From Tetracentron sinense (taxonomy: Eukaryota; Streptophyta; Magnoliopsida; Trochodendrales; Trochodendraceae), in NCBI GenBank assembly GCA_015143295.1, contig CM026556.1:22754547-22818546 (forward strand): DNA of 64,000 nucleotides, written 5' to 3'. The notes below the pieces were generated by a model that did no database searches, had not been told where the DNA came from, and was given only the letters and a program-made list of their open reading frames with translations. The first letter of the stretch is position 1; every line of letters begins with the position of its first letter. Shown here piece by piece: positions 45,971-57,442 of the stretch. The translations under genes and the position numbers were made by a program.

Positions 45971-46777
45971 GGAAAAATAACGGGTAAGAAATAAATAAAA
46001 AAAAACATAAAATAAGATTTCTAATTATAAAAGGCATAAACAAATATATTTCATATATTAGATATTTATTCAGAACTTTTCAAAAAATTGTGAGCAATTG
46101 GTATTTAATTCGCGACTTTTTGAAAAAGTCACTACTTTTCCAAAACTTCCGAATACTTTGTGAATTAATTATTTGAAGAAAAATTCGGGTATTAATTGGG
46201 AGTTTTTGAAAAAATCGGACAACTTGATAACTATGCCCGGAGATGATGGCTATATAAATGACACTCCTGTTTCTTATAATAGTTATTTTTAAATGCTTAA
46301 TAATAATAATAATAATAGAGATTGGTGTCCTTACTCTCTGATCCTTAATCATTGTACTCTTTCCAACTCCCATTCCACTGCCCATGAGGAGGAGGGCTGG
46401 GACTCCTCGCATTGTGGGCTGCTGGAAACATTCAACGGGGTTTTGCTCCCATGAAGCGGGGGACTGATGGGCGTGGGCAGGGGTGTGTGAGAAGGGACAT
46501 AACCTGATTTTAGTGAGAGAGAGAAAAGTGGTAAGTTTGGGGGACATAGTGGAGGAGCGAGTATAATCTCTGAATATGCAGTGTCATTTAGTTGACTACA
46601 GTCCATGCCACATCACAACACTGCTAAAAGAAACGCATCAAAACATTATCATTACACATAATTAGAGCAGATCAAAAATTTAAGACACAATAAAATTTAC
46701 TATTTCTCGATCCTATATTTTCTTATTTAATCAATATGTAAGAATCTACTAGCAAAAAAACCACCTGAAAATGGGTA
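45971..46777. other. Unassigned A/T-rich stretch
   Basis: No gene recognised. It contains a short (TAA)n run near 46298-46317. Confidence 0.4.
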
Positions 46778-47190
46778 TAACAAATGAAGGGAATGCATGT
46801 TATAAATCAAAGCAAATATACTAAAGAACTTCTTAAGAAATTTGGTATGGAAAATACTAAAATAATGAATACTCCTATGAATCCATCAATCAAACTTGAT
46901 AAAGATGAAAATGATAAAAGTGTTGATGAAAAGAAGTATAGAGGCATGATTGGAAGTCTGATGTACCTCATTGCTAGCAGACCTGACATAATGTTTAGTG
47001 TATGCTTATGTGTTAGATTTCAATCTTGTCCAAAAGAATCTCACCTAATTGCTGTTAAAAGAATCTTTAGATACTTGTTATGTTCAACTGATATAGGACT
47101 TTGGTATCCAAAGAATTCTTTTTTAGAATTAATAAGTTACTCAGATGTTGACTTTGCCGGATGTAAAATTGATATAAGGATGTCACATTA
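46778..47190 (+). mobile_element. Inverted RNase H segment of the Sirevirus fossil
   Basis: Reads on the plus strand: INQSKYTKELLKKFGMEN, YRGMIGSLMYLIASRPDIMF and SYSDVDFAGCKID. These are the copia RT-end and RNase H motifs. It abuts the minus-strand RT at 47191. Confidence 0.88.
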
Positions 47191-50100
47191 ACAACTTGAG
47201 AAAGTGCCTAAGATTAGCAAACTCATCACATACACATTCATTGGTGGAACCAAACACAATATCATCAACATATATTTGAACTAATAGCATATCTTGAGAT
47301 TTTGTCTTTACAAACAAAGTTGTATCAAGTTTTCTTCTTATAAACTCATTATCAATCAAAAATTTGCTTAATCTTTCATACCAAGCTCTAGAAGCCTGTT
47401 TTAATCCATATAAAGCTTTTGTCAGTTTAAACACATGATTAGGTAGATTATGGTTTTTAAAGCAAGGAGGTTGCTCTACATAGACTTCTTCTGAAATATA
47501 TCAGTTTAAAAATGCACTTTTTACATCCATTTGAATTAGCTTAAAGTCTTTATGACTTGCAAAAGCAAGTAGTATTCTAATGACTTCAAGTCTAGTAACC
47601 GGGGCAAAAGTTTCATCATAATCTATCCCATCTTCTTAGTTGTAACCTTGGGCTACCAACCTAGTTTGTTTTTAATTATGTTTCCGGATTCATCCTTTTT
47701 ATTTCTAAACACCCATTTAGTACCAATAACAGATTTGTCTTTTGGTCTAGGTACTAAATCCCAAACTTGGTTTCTTTCAAATTGGTTAAGTTATTCTTGC
47801 ATTGCAATATCCCAAGATTCATCTTCAATAGCTTCAAGGGCCTTAGGTTCAATTTGTGAAAGGAAGACTAGATTATTACAGATATTTCTTCTTGTTCTAA
47901 TTCCCTTTTCTATGTAACCAAGAATTAGATTCTTAAGATGATCTTTATTTAATTTCCAAGCTTTAGATAATTTGATTGATTCTTCAACGTCAATTTCTTC
48001 TTCATCTTCATTTTCAACAAGATTTTCATGTATGGTTTCATTAATTTCTTGTTGCTCTTTTTCTTGATTAGTTAATTCAATATTAGCTATTCCTTTAGCA
48101 ATTTTCTCAACATTTGTATCTTCATCTTCTTCAATAGGTTTAGTCTTTTCAAATGGATTAGCTTCATCAAAGACTACATGTATTGATTCTTCAACAATTA
48201 AAGATTTTTTATTATAAACTCTATAGGCTTTGCTATTATTAGAGTAACCAAGGAAGATTTCTTCATTAGTTTTATGATCAAATTTCTTTAAATGGTGTTT
48301 CTCATTTAGAATAAAACATTTACAACCAAACACTTTAAAGTAACCAATATTTGAGGGATCTTCCTTTCCAAAGTTCATAAGGGGTTTTTATTAATTTACT
48401 TCTTATTATAACCCTATTAATAACATAAAAAGAGGTATTGATGGCTTCAGCCCAAAAATAATTAAGAAGTTTATGCTCATTTACCATTGTTCTAGCCATC
48501 TCTCGAAGAGATCTATTTTTCCTTTCAACAACTCGATCCATTTTGTTGAGGAGTTCTTGGAGCTGAAAAGTTATGGTTAAAACCATTTTCTTCACAATAA
48601 AGCTCAAGTTCTTTATTTTTGAATTCACCACCTCTATCTCTTCTTATATTATTAATAGTGTATCCTTTTTCATTTTGTACTCTATTGCAGAATTTTTTAA
48701 ATAGATTAGGTGCTTCACTTTTGTGTGATAAAAATAATACCCAAGTATATCTAGAATAATTATCAACAATCACAAAAGTATATGTTTTACCACCTAGGCT
48801 AACTACTTCATTAGGTCCAAAAAGGTCCATATGAAGAAGTTCTAAGGGCCTAGAGGTTGAGATAAAATTCTTATTCTTGAATGAGGATTTTATTTGTTTT
48901 CCAAGTTGGCATGCATCACATATTTTATCTTTTATAAAAGTGGTCTTTGGAAGACCCTTTACTAATTCATTTTTAGATAATTTAGAGAGCAATTCCATAC
49001 TAGCATAACCTAAATGTCTATGCCACAGCCAACTGGCTTCACTAACAGCAGATAAACACATCATGTTTTGAGCAATTAAATCATCAAATTCAAGAGTATA
49101 AACGTTTTGATTTCTATGAGCAATAAATAAGGTATTAACATTATCCTTATCATTAATCATACATAGATTTGATTTAAAACAAACATTTAAACCTTTATCG
49201 CAAAGTTGGTTTATACTAATTAGATTATGTTTAAGTCCTTGAACTAGTAAAACATTTTCAATTAAAGTAGAAGAGTTCTTACCAACATTTCCGATGCCAA
49301 TGATCTTCCCCATTGCGTTGTCCCCGAAGGTCACATGCCCTCCATCCTTGGGAGAGATTGAAATAAACAGATCTTTGTTCCCACTCATGTGCCACGAGCA
49401 GCCACTATCCAAAAATCATACTGTTTTGGAAGAATTTGACTTGAAGCATACCTACAAGATAAGTTCAAGTAACTTTCTTTGGTACCCAAATCATCTTGGG
49501 TCCTCCATAGTTAGTTTTGGGAGGGGAAGTCCCTTTTGGAACCCAAACTTATTTAATTACAACCTTTTTATTGAAATTATAAAAAGTAATTGAAGGTGTC
49601 ATTGAATTGCTAGGGGGTTTTGAAAATAATTTTTGATAGTCTTTTTGTTTTGACAAAGGGTTATACCCCAAACCAGCTTTTCCAAAAACACAAGTTCGCT
49701 GTCCTAAAATTCTTGCTAGATTCTTTTCTCCAGTTGAAAGTTTAAAAGCAATTTCAGTTAAATCCTTAATCTTTGCCTCATTCTCATCACAATTACAAGA
49801 GTGAATTGGAGATGATTGATCATTTTCTTTCATCTTCAATTCATCAATTGCCTTTTGAAGTTTTTCTTGTGATTTGAGAAGTAACAGATTTTCTTTCTTA
49901 AGAGTCTTATTTTTAGAGGCAAGTTTCTAAATTCAGAATATAAATCATCAAAAGCTTCTCTTATTTCATCATAGGAAAGAGAGTCAATGGGGGAAGAGTT
50001 TACCTCATTATTGTCGAGTGCCATGAGGCATAGATTGGTTGTTTCTTCATCACTTAATGCTTCAGAGTTGCTTTCTTCTGAGTCATCCCAAGTGGCCTTC

Positions 50101-51131
50101 ATGGCTCTCTTCTTATATTTTTTGTTCTTGGCGAGTTGAGGACACCCCGATTTGATATGGCCCGGTTGTTTGCATTCAAAGCAGGTGATCGAATCCTTCT
50201 TGTTTGATTCTCCTTTAGTTATTTCTTTGAGAATTCCTTCTTGAATGGCCTCTTTTTGAAGTTCTTCTTGTGTTTTAGGAATTTTTTGAACTTCCTGGCC
50301 ATTAGTGAGAAGTCTTCATCTTCTTCACTTTCCTCTTCTTCCTCACTCTCAATAAGTTGAGAGGCTTTTAGTGCCAGTCCTCTTTTTGGTCTAGGATCTT
50401 CTAATTGATGCTCCTTCATAATGACTTCATGAATCATCAATGAACCCAGCAACTCATCCATTGTTAGCTTGGTGAGGTCTTTGGCTTTTTGAATGGCAAT
50501 TACCTTTGGAGACCAGTCTTTTGGCAGAGATCTCAGTATCTTCCTTACTGTTTCTGCATTTGTATACGTTTTACCAAAAGATTTTAAACCATTAGTAATA
50601 TTAGTAAAACGTGTAAACATATCAGCAATGGACTCATCCTTCTCCATTTTGAATAGTTCATATTTATGAACTAACATATTTATTTTCTCATCTTTTACTT
50701 GATTAGTTCCCTCATATATAACCTGTAGTTTATCCCAAATTTCTTTGGCTGAATCACAGCCAAAAACACGATTAAACTCTTGGGGACTAAGAGCACAATA
50801 GAGGTTGTTAATAGCTTTAGCATTTATCTGGATTAATTTAATAACATTTTCATCCCATTCTTCCTCAACCTTAGGAACTCTTACATCATTAATGGTATTG
50901 CAAAGAAGATGGGGACCGTTGATGATTACCTTCCAGCATTGATAGTCTAGAGATTGAAGGTAATACATCATTCTGGTTTTTCAATAATTATAGTGTTCTC
51001 CATTAAATAGGGGTGGTCTGGTTGTGGATTGTCTTTCTCCTAGGCCAGCTGAAAAACTATTATTTGGCATAAAGATCTTTAAACTCTAAGATTGTTTAGA
51101 GCAACTAAGAGTTACAGGCTCTGATACCACT

Positions 51132-51690
51132 TGTTGCCCAGATAAGGACCCCAAAGGGGGGGTGAATAAGGTCAATGGCAAATTAAAATAATTATTCCTT
51201 TTTAAGTGCGGAAAATAAAATCTAATAGGAATGCAACTAAGGACAAGATAGATAAAGTAATTTAAGTGCACAAGAAAAAGGAGAAAGAGTTAAGGAGAGC
51301 AAACACAGAGTTGTTTTCGAGGTTCGACAGACCCAGCCTACTCCCCGCCTCAAGCAACACCAGCTTGGAGGATTTCACTACAGTCCACGACTGCTCAGAC
51401 TTCTTAATCTGGTGAAGCCTAAACCCTTTATAACCTCTCTTCTGGTTGAGGTGAACCATACGGCACCCAGAGCACAGCTCTCTCTGGTTTTACACGAAGC
51501 AGCAGCTTCACAGAACACGCAGGTTCTAGGAAGATGAAAGCAAATGTTGGATCTTAGATCCGAAAGATAAACTCCTTTAAGAATTAGATATGAATGGAAT
51601 ATCAAGCTCTATGAAATCTCTCAAGTGGAAGATTGAATTTTAGCTCAAGGAGAAAAAAACAGAGCATTGTATGTAGATTTGGGATTTTTC
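51132..51690 (-). repeat. Partial LTR of the Sirevirus fossil
   Basis: Reverse complement ends TTATCTGGGCAACA before the primer site. The stretch continues to about 51690, where a gypsy LTR begins. Confidence 0.7.
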
Positions 51691-54108
51691 TAACGACCCA
51701 AAACCCACCCTAGGAGTTAGAGTGAATCTTGGACGACTTGTCATGACCTACATGACATGCTTAGCAAACCATCCTGCAAAATACACTAAGCATATACAAA
51801 GAGGGCATAATAGTGGAAACATAAACTACAAAACAAAGCGGAAGACTAACCAAACCTCTAAGTATATATACATATGCATGACCCAAGTTTGAACAAAATG
51901 AAATTTACCAAAGAAAGTGTGGACAGGCCCGCCAAAATACATGAATATACTCTCTCAAACTCACCCATAGCTCACTCACTCAAAATCTACCACCACCTAA
52001 TAGTAGCCTTCTACTGGAGGTTCCTCCACAGGTTCCTCAACGAACTCCTCTTCTACCCAGGGGCCAAGAGCACAAATGTCGAATGGAGCGGTAGCTCCCT
52101 TATTACCTGCCAACATAAATATACGGCTGAGCATGAAATACTCAGCGTGTACCAAATACTAACCAACAGTCATAGCAACATAGCAATATAGAAATATAAA
52201 TAAGCAAAAAGCAGTTCATATGATTAACAGGGAAAACAACCAGTTTATAGTTCATGCTTGAATCATATCGAAGTCAGAAAAAATCTAGAAATCATCTTGT
52301 ACTGTACTTGACTTGAAATACTCAGTTCATGCGTGAAAACTCATCATGTTTATCTTGCTTATCTATTATGCGCGTCTAATCGTGCGTGTCATGTCATGCG
52401 TGTCTAATCATGCATGTCATGTCATGTTCTTGCTTATCTTATGCGGGACTGGGTATGCCTAGCTGCTGTTCATAGGCCGTTGCAACTAGTATCCCCTATG
52501 CATGGACTGGGTATGCCTAGCTTCCGTTCATAGACCATAGCAACTAGTATCCCCTATGCTGTACTGGGTATGCCTAGCTGTCGTTCATAGACCGTCACAA
52601 CTAGTATCCCCTATGCATGGATTGGGTATGCCTAGCTGCCGTTCATAGGCCGTCGCAACTAGTATCCCCTATGCTGGACTGCGAATGCCTAGCTGTCGTT
52701 CATAGACCATCACAACTAGTATCCCCTATGCATGGACTGGGTATACCGAGCTGCCGTTCATAGGCTGTCGCAACTAGTTTCCCCTATGCATGGACTCGGT
52801 ATGCCTAGCTGTCGTTCATAGACCGTCGCAACTAGTATCCCCTATGCATGGACTGGGTATGCCTAGCTGCCGTTCATAGGCCGTCACAACTAGTATCCCC
52901 TATGCATGGACTGGGTATGCCTAACTGTCATTCATAGGCCATCACAACTATTATCCCCTCTGCTGGACTGGGTATGCCTAGCTGTCGTTCATAGACCGTC
53001 GCAACTAGTATCCCCTATGCATGGACTGGGTATGCTTAGCTACCATTCATAGGCCATCACAACTAGTATCCCCTATGCATAGACTGGGTATGCCTAGCTA
53101 CCGTTCATAGGCTGTCGCAACTAGTATCCCCTATGCTGGACTGGGTATGCCTAGCTACCGTTCATAGACCGTCACAACTAGTATCCCCTATGCATGGACT
53201 GGGTATGCCTAGCTGCCGTTCATAGGCCGTCGCAACTAGTATCCCCTATGCATGGACTTGTGATATCGGAGCAAAGCATATCTTAGGATATGCCCTACTC
53301 CTAAGCAAAACATATCTTAGGATATGTCCTACCCCTATTACTTGAAAAACCCGATAAACCATGTCATGCATGCCGTGCTCGTGAAATCGTGTACGCTTAA
53401 CTCATGAAAATTTAATAAAATATAATAGGCTCAAAATCATTCAAGGCAACATTTATTATCAAGGCAATTAAATCTACAAGTATGAAATTCTAGGAAGCAA
53501 ATAAATCTACAAGTATGCAATTCTAGAAAGCGAATAAATCTATACTCATACGATTCTAGAAAGCGAGTAACACACTATCAAAAACCCTAGGAATTTTCAT
53601 ATGCTTAAAATATGCTTTTCTTAACTTATAATTCCTTTTTCTTCACCTTGGCATTTCATCAAACATATGGTGTGTACATTATGGTTAATACCTAAATCTT
53701 ACTTTTCTAGATGGGTTAAGCTCATAGCACACATGTGTGTTCATTATGAATACAATGTCCTTCCCATTTCGTTCAGCACAACACATACACAAGGCATCCA
53801 ATCGCACATACACATCCACACACCCATCCACCTTAATCCATTCATCCCATCTCATTATCTTGCTTAGGATTTAGGGAAAATCCTAAAATGAAGGAAAACA
53901 AAGAGAAGAGATGAACTAGAAGGGTATTATACGGTACCGACCTTCAAATAGGAGAGAATCCTATGAAAATGGTCGTAGAAATTGTTGTTCGTGCTTGGAG
54001 GAGGTGCTCCTTGCTTGCCTTGCCTTGGATTTGAAGAATCCAAGGATTTGAAGATGATCCAACAGGAGCTTGGGCTTGGAGATGGAGACCCACACTCTAG
54101 GATTTGGG
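51691..54108 (-). mobile_element. Truncated gypsy LTR, same family as 57443-59790
   Basis: On the minus strand it ends in a decayed GGGTTTTGGGTCGTTAG at 51691. It holds the hairpin (52126-52146), an acidic segment (about 52010-52110) and a large minisatellite (52440-53265). Sequence to 54108 matches the leader half of the 57443-59790 LTR. The promoter half is absent; the sequence is cut at 54108 where another LTR fragment begins in the opposite orientation. Confidence 0.85.
52440..53265. repeat. 58-bp minisatellite, about 14 copies
   Basis: Units begin GGACTGGGTATGCCTAGCTG and end CTAGTATCCCCTATGC. The period is 57-60 bp with high identity between units, and some alternate CCGTTCATAGGCCG with TCGTTCATAGACCG. 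Not coding, and no spacers, so not CRISPR. Confidence 0.97.
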
Positions 54109-55605
54109 AAAAGATGGTACTTATTGAGATGTTTTATATGTTAGTATCCAAAGATGAAAAGCGTGTTAAAAGCCACAGGTTTTGGGAAAAACAAGTAGAA
54201 AAACCTAATTTTCAATGAGATTGGATGATGTAATGTTATTGTATATGGATTATTGTGATGGGTGAATTATGTTTAGTATTGGACATATGACCATATGTAA
54301 AGTGTTTACTTTAATGTCTATCATATTATATCACAATTGCTACACGGACACTTATGCATATGCATGATCGAGCTTTTTATATTATGGGTATCCAAAAGAA
54401 GAAGTACATGTATATAAAATGAAATACAAGAATAAGAAGAAGAAGAGTATAAGATGCAAATGAACCACATGAAAAATATAAGATGCAAATGAACCAAATG
54501 AACAGTACAAGAAGCAAAAGAAGTATAAGAAAAGAACAAGTAAAAGATATATACGGAAAGTACAAGAAGCACAAGATGTATATGAAAAGTACAAGAAGCA
54601 CAAGATGTTACAGGAAGTACAAGAAGATGGAAAGTATACGGAAAAAGCAAACGGGGATGCAATGATAGCAGGCCGCCTGAAAGGGAAATGAATACTGGCA
54701 TCGGACTCCGATGATAGTAGGCCGCTCGGAAGGAAGTTGGATACTAGTCATCTACTCCGAAGGAAGCCAAAGGTGAGGAGAACATTAGGCCACCCAGCTT
54801 ACGTGGGTACGGGTACTAGTTGTCCGACTCTGGAGGTAACAAATGATGAATACTAAGGTATTTTAAATAACCGTACATGATAGGATAATAAAAGATAAAA
54901 GCTAAGGTATTTTAAATACCCGTATATGCAATGGTACAAGATGATAAAAGATGACAAGAAGATGTTTTCGACAAAAGATGATAAGAAGATGTAAAAGACA
55001 AAAGATGAAAAGAAGATGTTTTTCAATAGTATTTTTCTAAGATATATGCACATGATATGATTTTGTTTTCCGCTCTCTGATTTCAGAAATTCATGTGAAA
55101 TGATAAACTGTGATATATGTTGAATTACTGTTTATGATATTACTATCTAGTGGTTTGTATACGCTGAGTATTCCATGCTCAGCTGTACATATTATGTCGG
55201 TAGGTCCCTTCAATATTGTGGCAAACGTCCTCAGGAGCCGTGGGTCGAGGAATGTTATGTTGAGGAGGAGGAGACTTGGGGTAGTCTTCAGGAGCAGAGG
55301 ACTCAGGAGGAGCTGAGGGCTTTTATTAGGTGGCCCCATCATGAGTGATGAGAGGGAGAGACTTGTATATAAATTTTGTTGAGCGACTATGTTCGCTCTT
55401 TATTTTGGGTTTTGTATAAACTGAGATATATTATGTATAGAAATTTTATAGTATACTTCCGCTACCATAAATAGATTCGTAATACACTTCCGCTATCACA
55501 GGTTCTATATGTTGTATAGGATTCATATGTTATATAGGGTGGTTTGGTAATGAGTTCACGTCGCCAAAGTATCCTAACTCCCAGGGGGTATTTTGGGTCA
55601 TGACA
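54109..55605 (+). repeat. Truncated 5' LTR of element 3
   Basis: Only the last 1497 bp remain. It has an AAGTACAAGAAG-type repeat region (54440-54660), a second AAGATGATAAAAGA-type repeat (54930-55020), hairpin (55163-55183), acidic segment (55205-55345) and end TTTTGGGTCATGACA. Confidence 0.9.
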
Positions 55606-55609
55606 AGTT

Positions 55610-55621
55610 TGGTATCAAAGC
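55610..55621 (+). other. Primer-binding site, element 3
   Basis: TGGTATCAAAGC, initiator-Met type, 4 bases after the LTR. Confidence 0.85.
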
Positions 55622-55934
55622 TTAGGCTCTAGATTACCTCGGGCTGGGGTTGTTGTTTTAGGGTAGATGTGTCTCCTTCGAGTTGGAGTATGTTCGAGTC
55701 TAGGCATTAGAACGGTATGGGTAGAAGTGATCCTTGAGTTAAACTTAGAGCTTGAAATTTAGGACAATACAAACGACAAAATAGATACAAAGTAAGGATA
55801 TTAGGTCCATATAGAAAATGGTATTCCAAGTATAGACTACGTGGATACTTCAACCGACTTGATTCCTAGCTTCACTAAATTATTTAGGAATCCCTATTAT
55901 GAGTATACTATATCTACTGTGTCACATCATGGTT

Positions 55935-56545
55935 AGGAATCCTAGAAAAAAATAATAATAATAGTAATAATAATAATAATAAATGAATAAATATATATGT
56001 ATAATTTGCAACAAGCTCAAGGATGTTTGATGCACGCTTCTAGATACAGATGTGAGTTTTCTGCAGCACGTTCTAGACCCAGTGCTCAGTCCCAATTGAT
56101 AAATATATTTTTAAACTCAAAAAACAGATATAATTTTTGGACAAGCGGGATGTCTGATGCACGTTTCTAGATACAGATGCACGTTAATTCTGCAACACGT
56201 TCTAGACTCAGTGCTCGGTCCAAAGTTTGCGCGTTAATTTTGCAGCACGTTCTAGACCCATTGCTCTATCCAAAATGATAAACATATTATAAAACTCCAA
56301 GGATAATTTTCCTCATACACAAGCATCATGCATATCATGAGCATCATACATGAGCATCATCCACATCATGAGCATCGTCCATTTCATGAACATCATACAT
56401 ACATGAGCATCCTACATAGCATCACACATAGCATCATACATGGCATGGGCATCATGCATAGCATTCACCTCATACATATCATATGCATAATGCACATCTC
56501 ATATGCATCATATAGATCCTAGGAGCATCATATATGTCAAAAGAA
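55935..56545 (+). repeat. Leader repeats of element 3
   Basis: Three spaced copies of a block with GCAGCACGTTCTAGACCCA (near 56055, 56190, 56245), an AAT-rich run (55948-55982), then CATCAT/GAGCATCATACAT repeats (56315-56520). Element 1 lacks this leader insert. Confidence 0.7.
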
Positions 56546-56831
56546 TTTAAAGGAAATTGGTTAAATAACTCCAGGTTTGTAAACTAATCATTTGTCTTAG
56601 CCTTACGCTGGTCAATGTCTTAAGTAGGTAATAGGTTAGTGTTTAACCAAGTGTTAGAATGTATCTTCGCTAGGAAACCAAAATGTATACGATACTATTA
56701 TGTCTATGTCTTGATATTTTGACTGTATATAGTACCCTTATATAGGTAAGAAATACTCGTTGAATAATTATATTCAAAGAATTTGGTTTTCCGTTAGACT
56801 TACGTCTCGCTATTGTCCTCAGGATTTGATC

Positions 56832-57442
56832 ATGAGGAGTGGCAACCGAAGTAGAGGGTATCAAATGTGAGGGAATGGAGGAGGTATTCATATAGGAGAT
56901 GAGCAGCCAGATTTGACCCAGATCCTTGGGGTTATGGCCACGGCTATGACTAGACTTGCAGACGGGGTTGATACTCCTGTTGCCATAGTACCTGCATCTC
57001 CTCCTGTGCATCCCACAGCAGGACTTGAGGCATTCTGGAGACTGAGGCCTCCCACCTTCTATGGTACTACTGATCCCATAGTCGCAGAGGCTTGGGTCAT
57101 GCAGTTAGAGAAGACCTTTCGAGTTCTTCAATGCACGGACGAGCAAAGAGTTGACTGGGCTTCCTTCTTAATGGAAGGTGAAGTCAAGCATTGGTGGAGG
57201 TCTGCACTAAGGTAGAGGGATGCCGCCAAGACAAGGACACCATGGACATGGGCAGAGTTCTTGAATGCTTTTTATGAGCAATATTTTCCTAGGTTTGTGA
57301 AGGACCAAAAGGAGAGGGAGTTCATGTTCTTGGAACAGGGAGAGATGAGCGTGGTTGAGTACGAGGCCAAGTTCGTCAAACTCGCGAGGTTTGCTCCACA
57401 CCTAGTCGCATCGGAGGTCATGTGAGTCAAGAAGTTTGAAGG
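56832..57442 (+). pseudogene. Fossil gag, element 3, first part
   Basis: Starts after GTCCTCAGGATTTGATCATG. It has the gag domain (RLRPPTFYGTTDPIVAEAWV, HWWRSA) and is close to the element 1 gag. It is interrupted at 57442 by the solo LTR. Broken. Confidence 0.88.

Larger units (their letters stand above)
46778..51690 (-). mobile_element. Fossil Ty1/copia Sirevirus-type element with internal inversion
   Basis: Reading right to left on the minus strand: partial LTR (51132-51690); primer site TGGTATCAGAGC (51118-51129); gag (50971 to about 49850, with CFECKQPGHIKSGC near 50160); gag-pre-integrase and integrase (49412-48525); the acidic region after integrase (48378-47791); and reverse transcriptase (to about 47191). 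The RT end/RNase H part (46778-47190) is on the plus strand, so it is inverted. No left LTR was recognised. Broken in many places. Confidence 0.88.

Noticed and set aside
46080-46547. 155-residue minus-strand open frame
   Set aside because: No recognisable domain and it crosses a (TAA)n run; left unassigned.
52440-53265. Regular 58-bp array as a CRISPR
   Set aside because: Units are directly adjacent with no unique spacers, and the DNA is plant nuclear.
54321-54701. Minus-strand hydrophobic open frames (also 62349-62816)
   Set aside because: Antisense reading of AAGTACAAGAAG-type repeats in the LTR; low-complexity, no domain.
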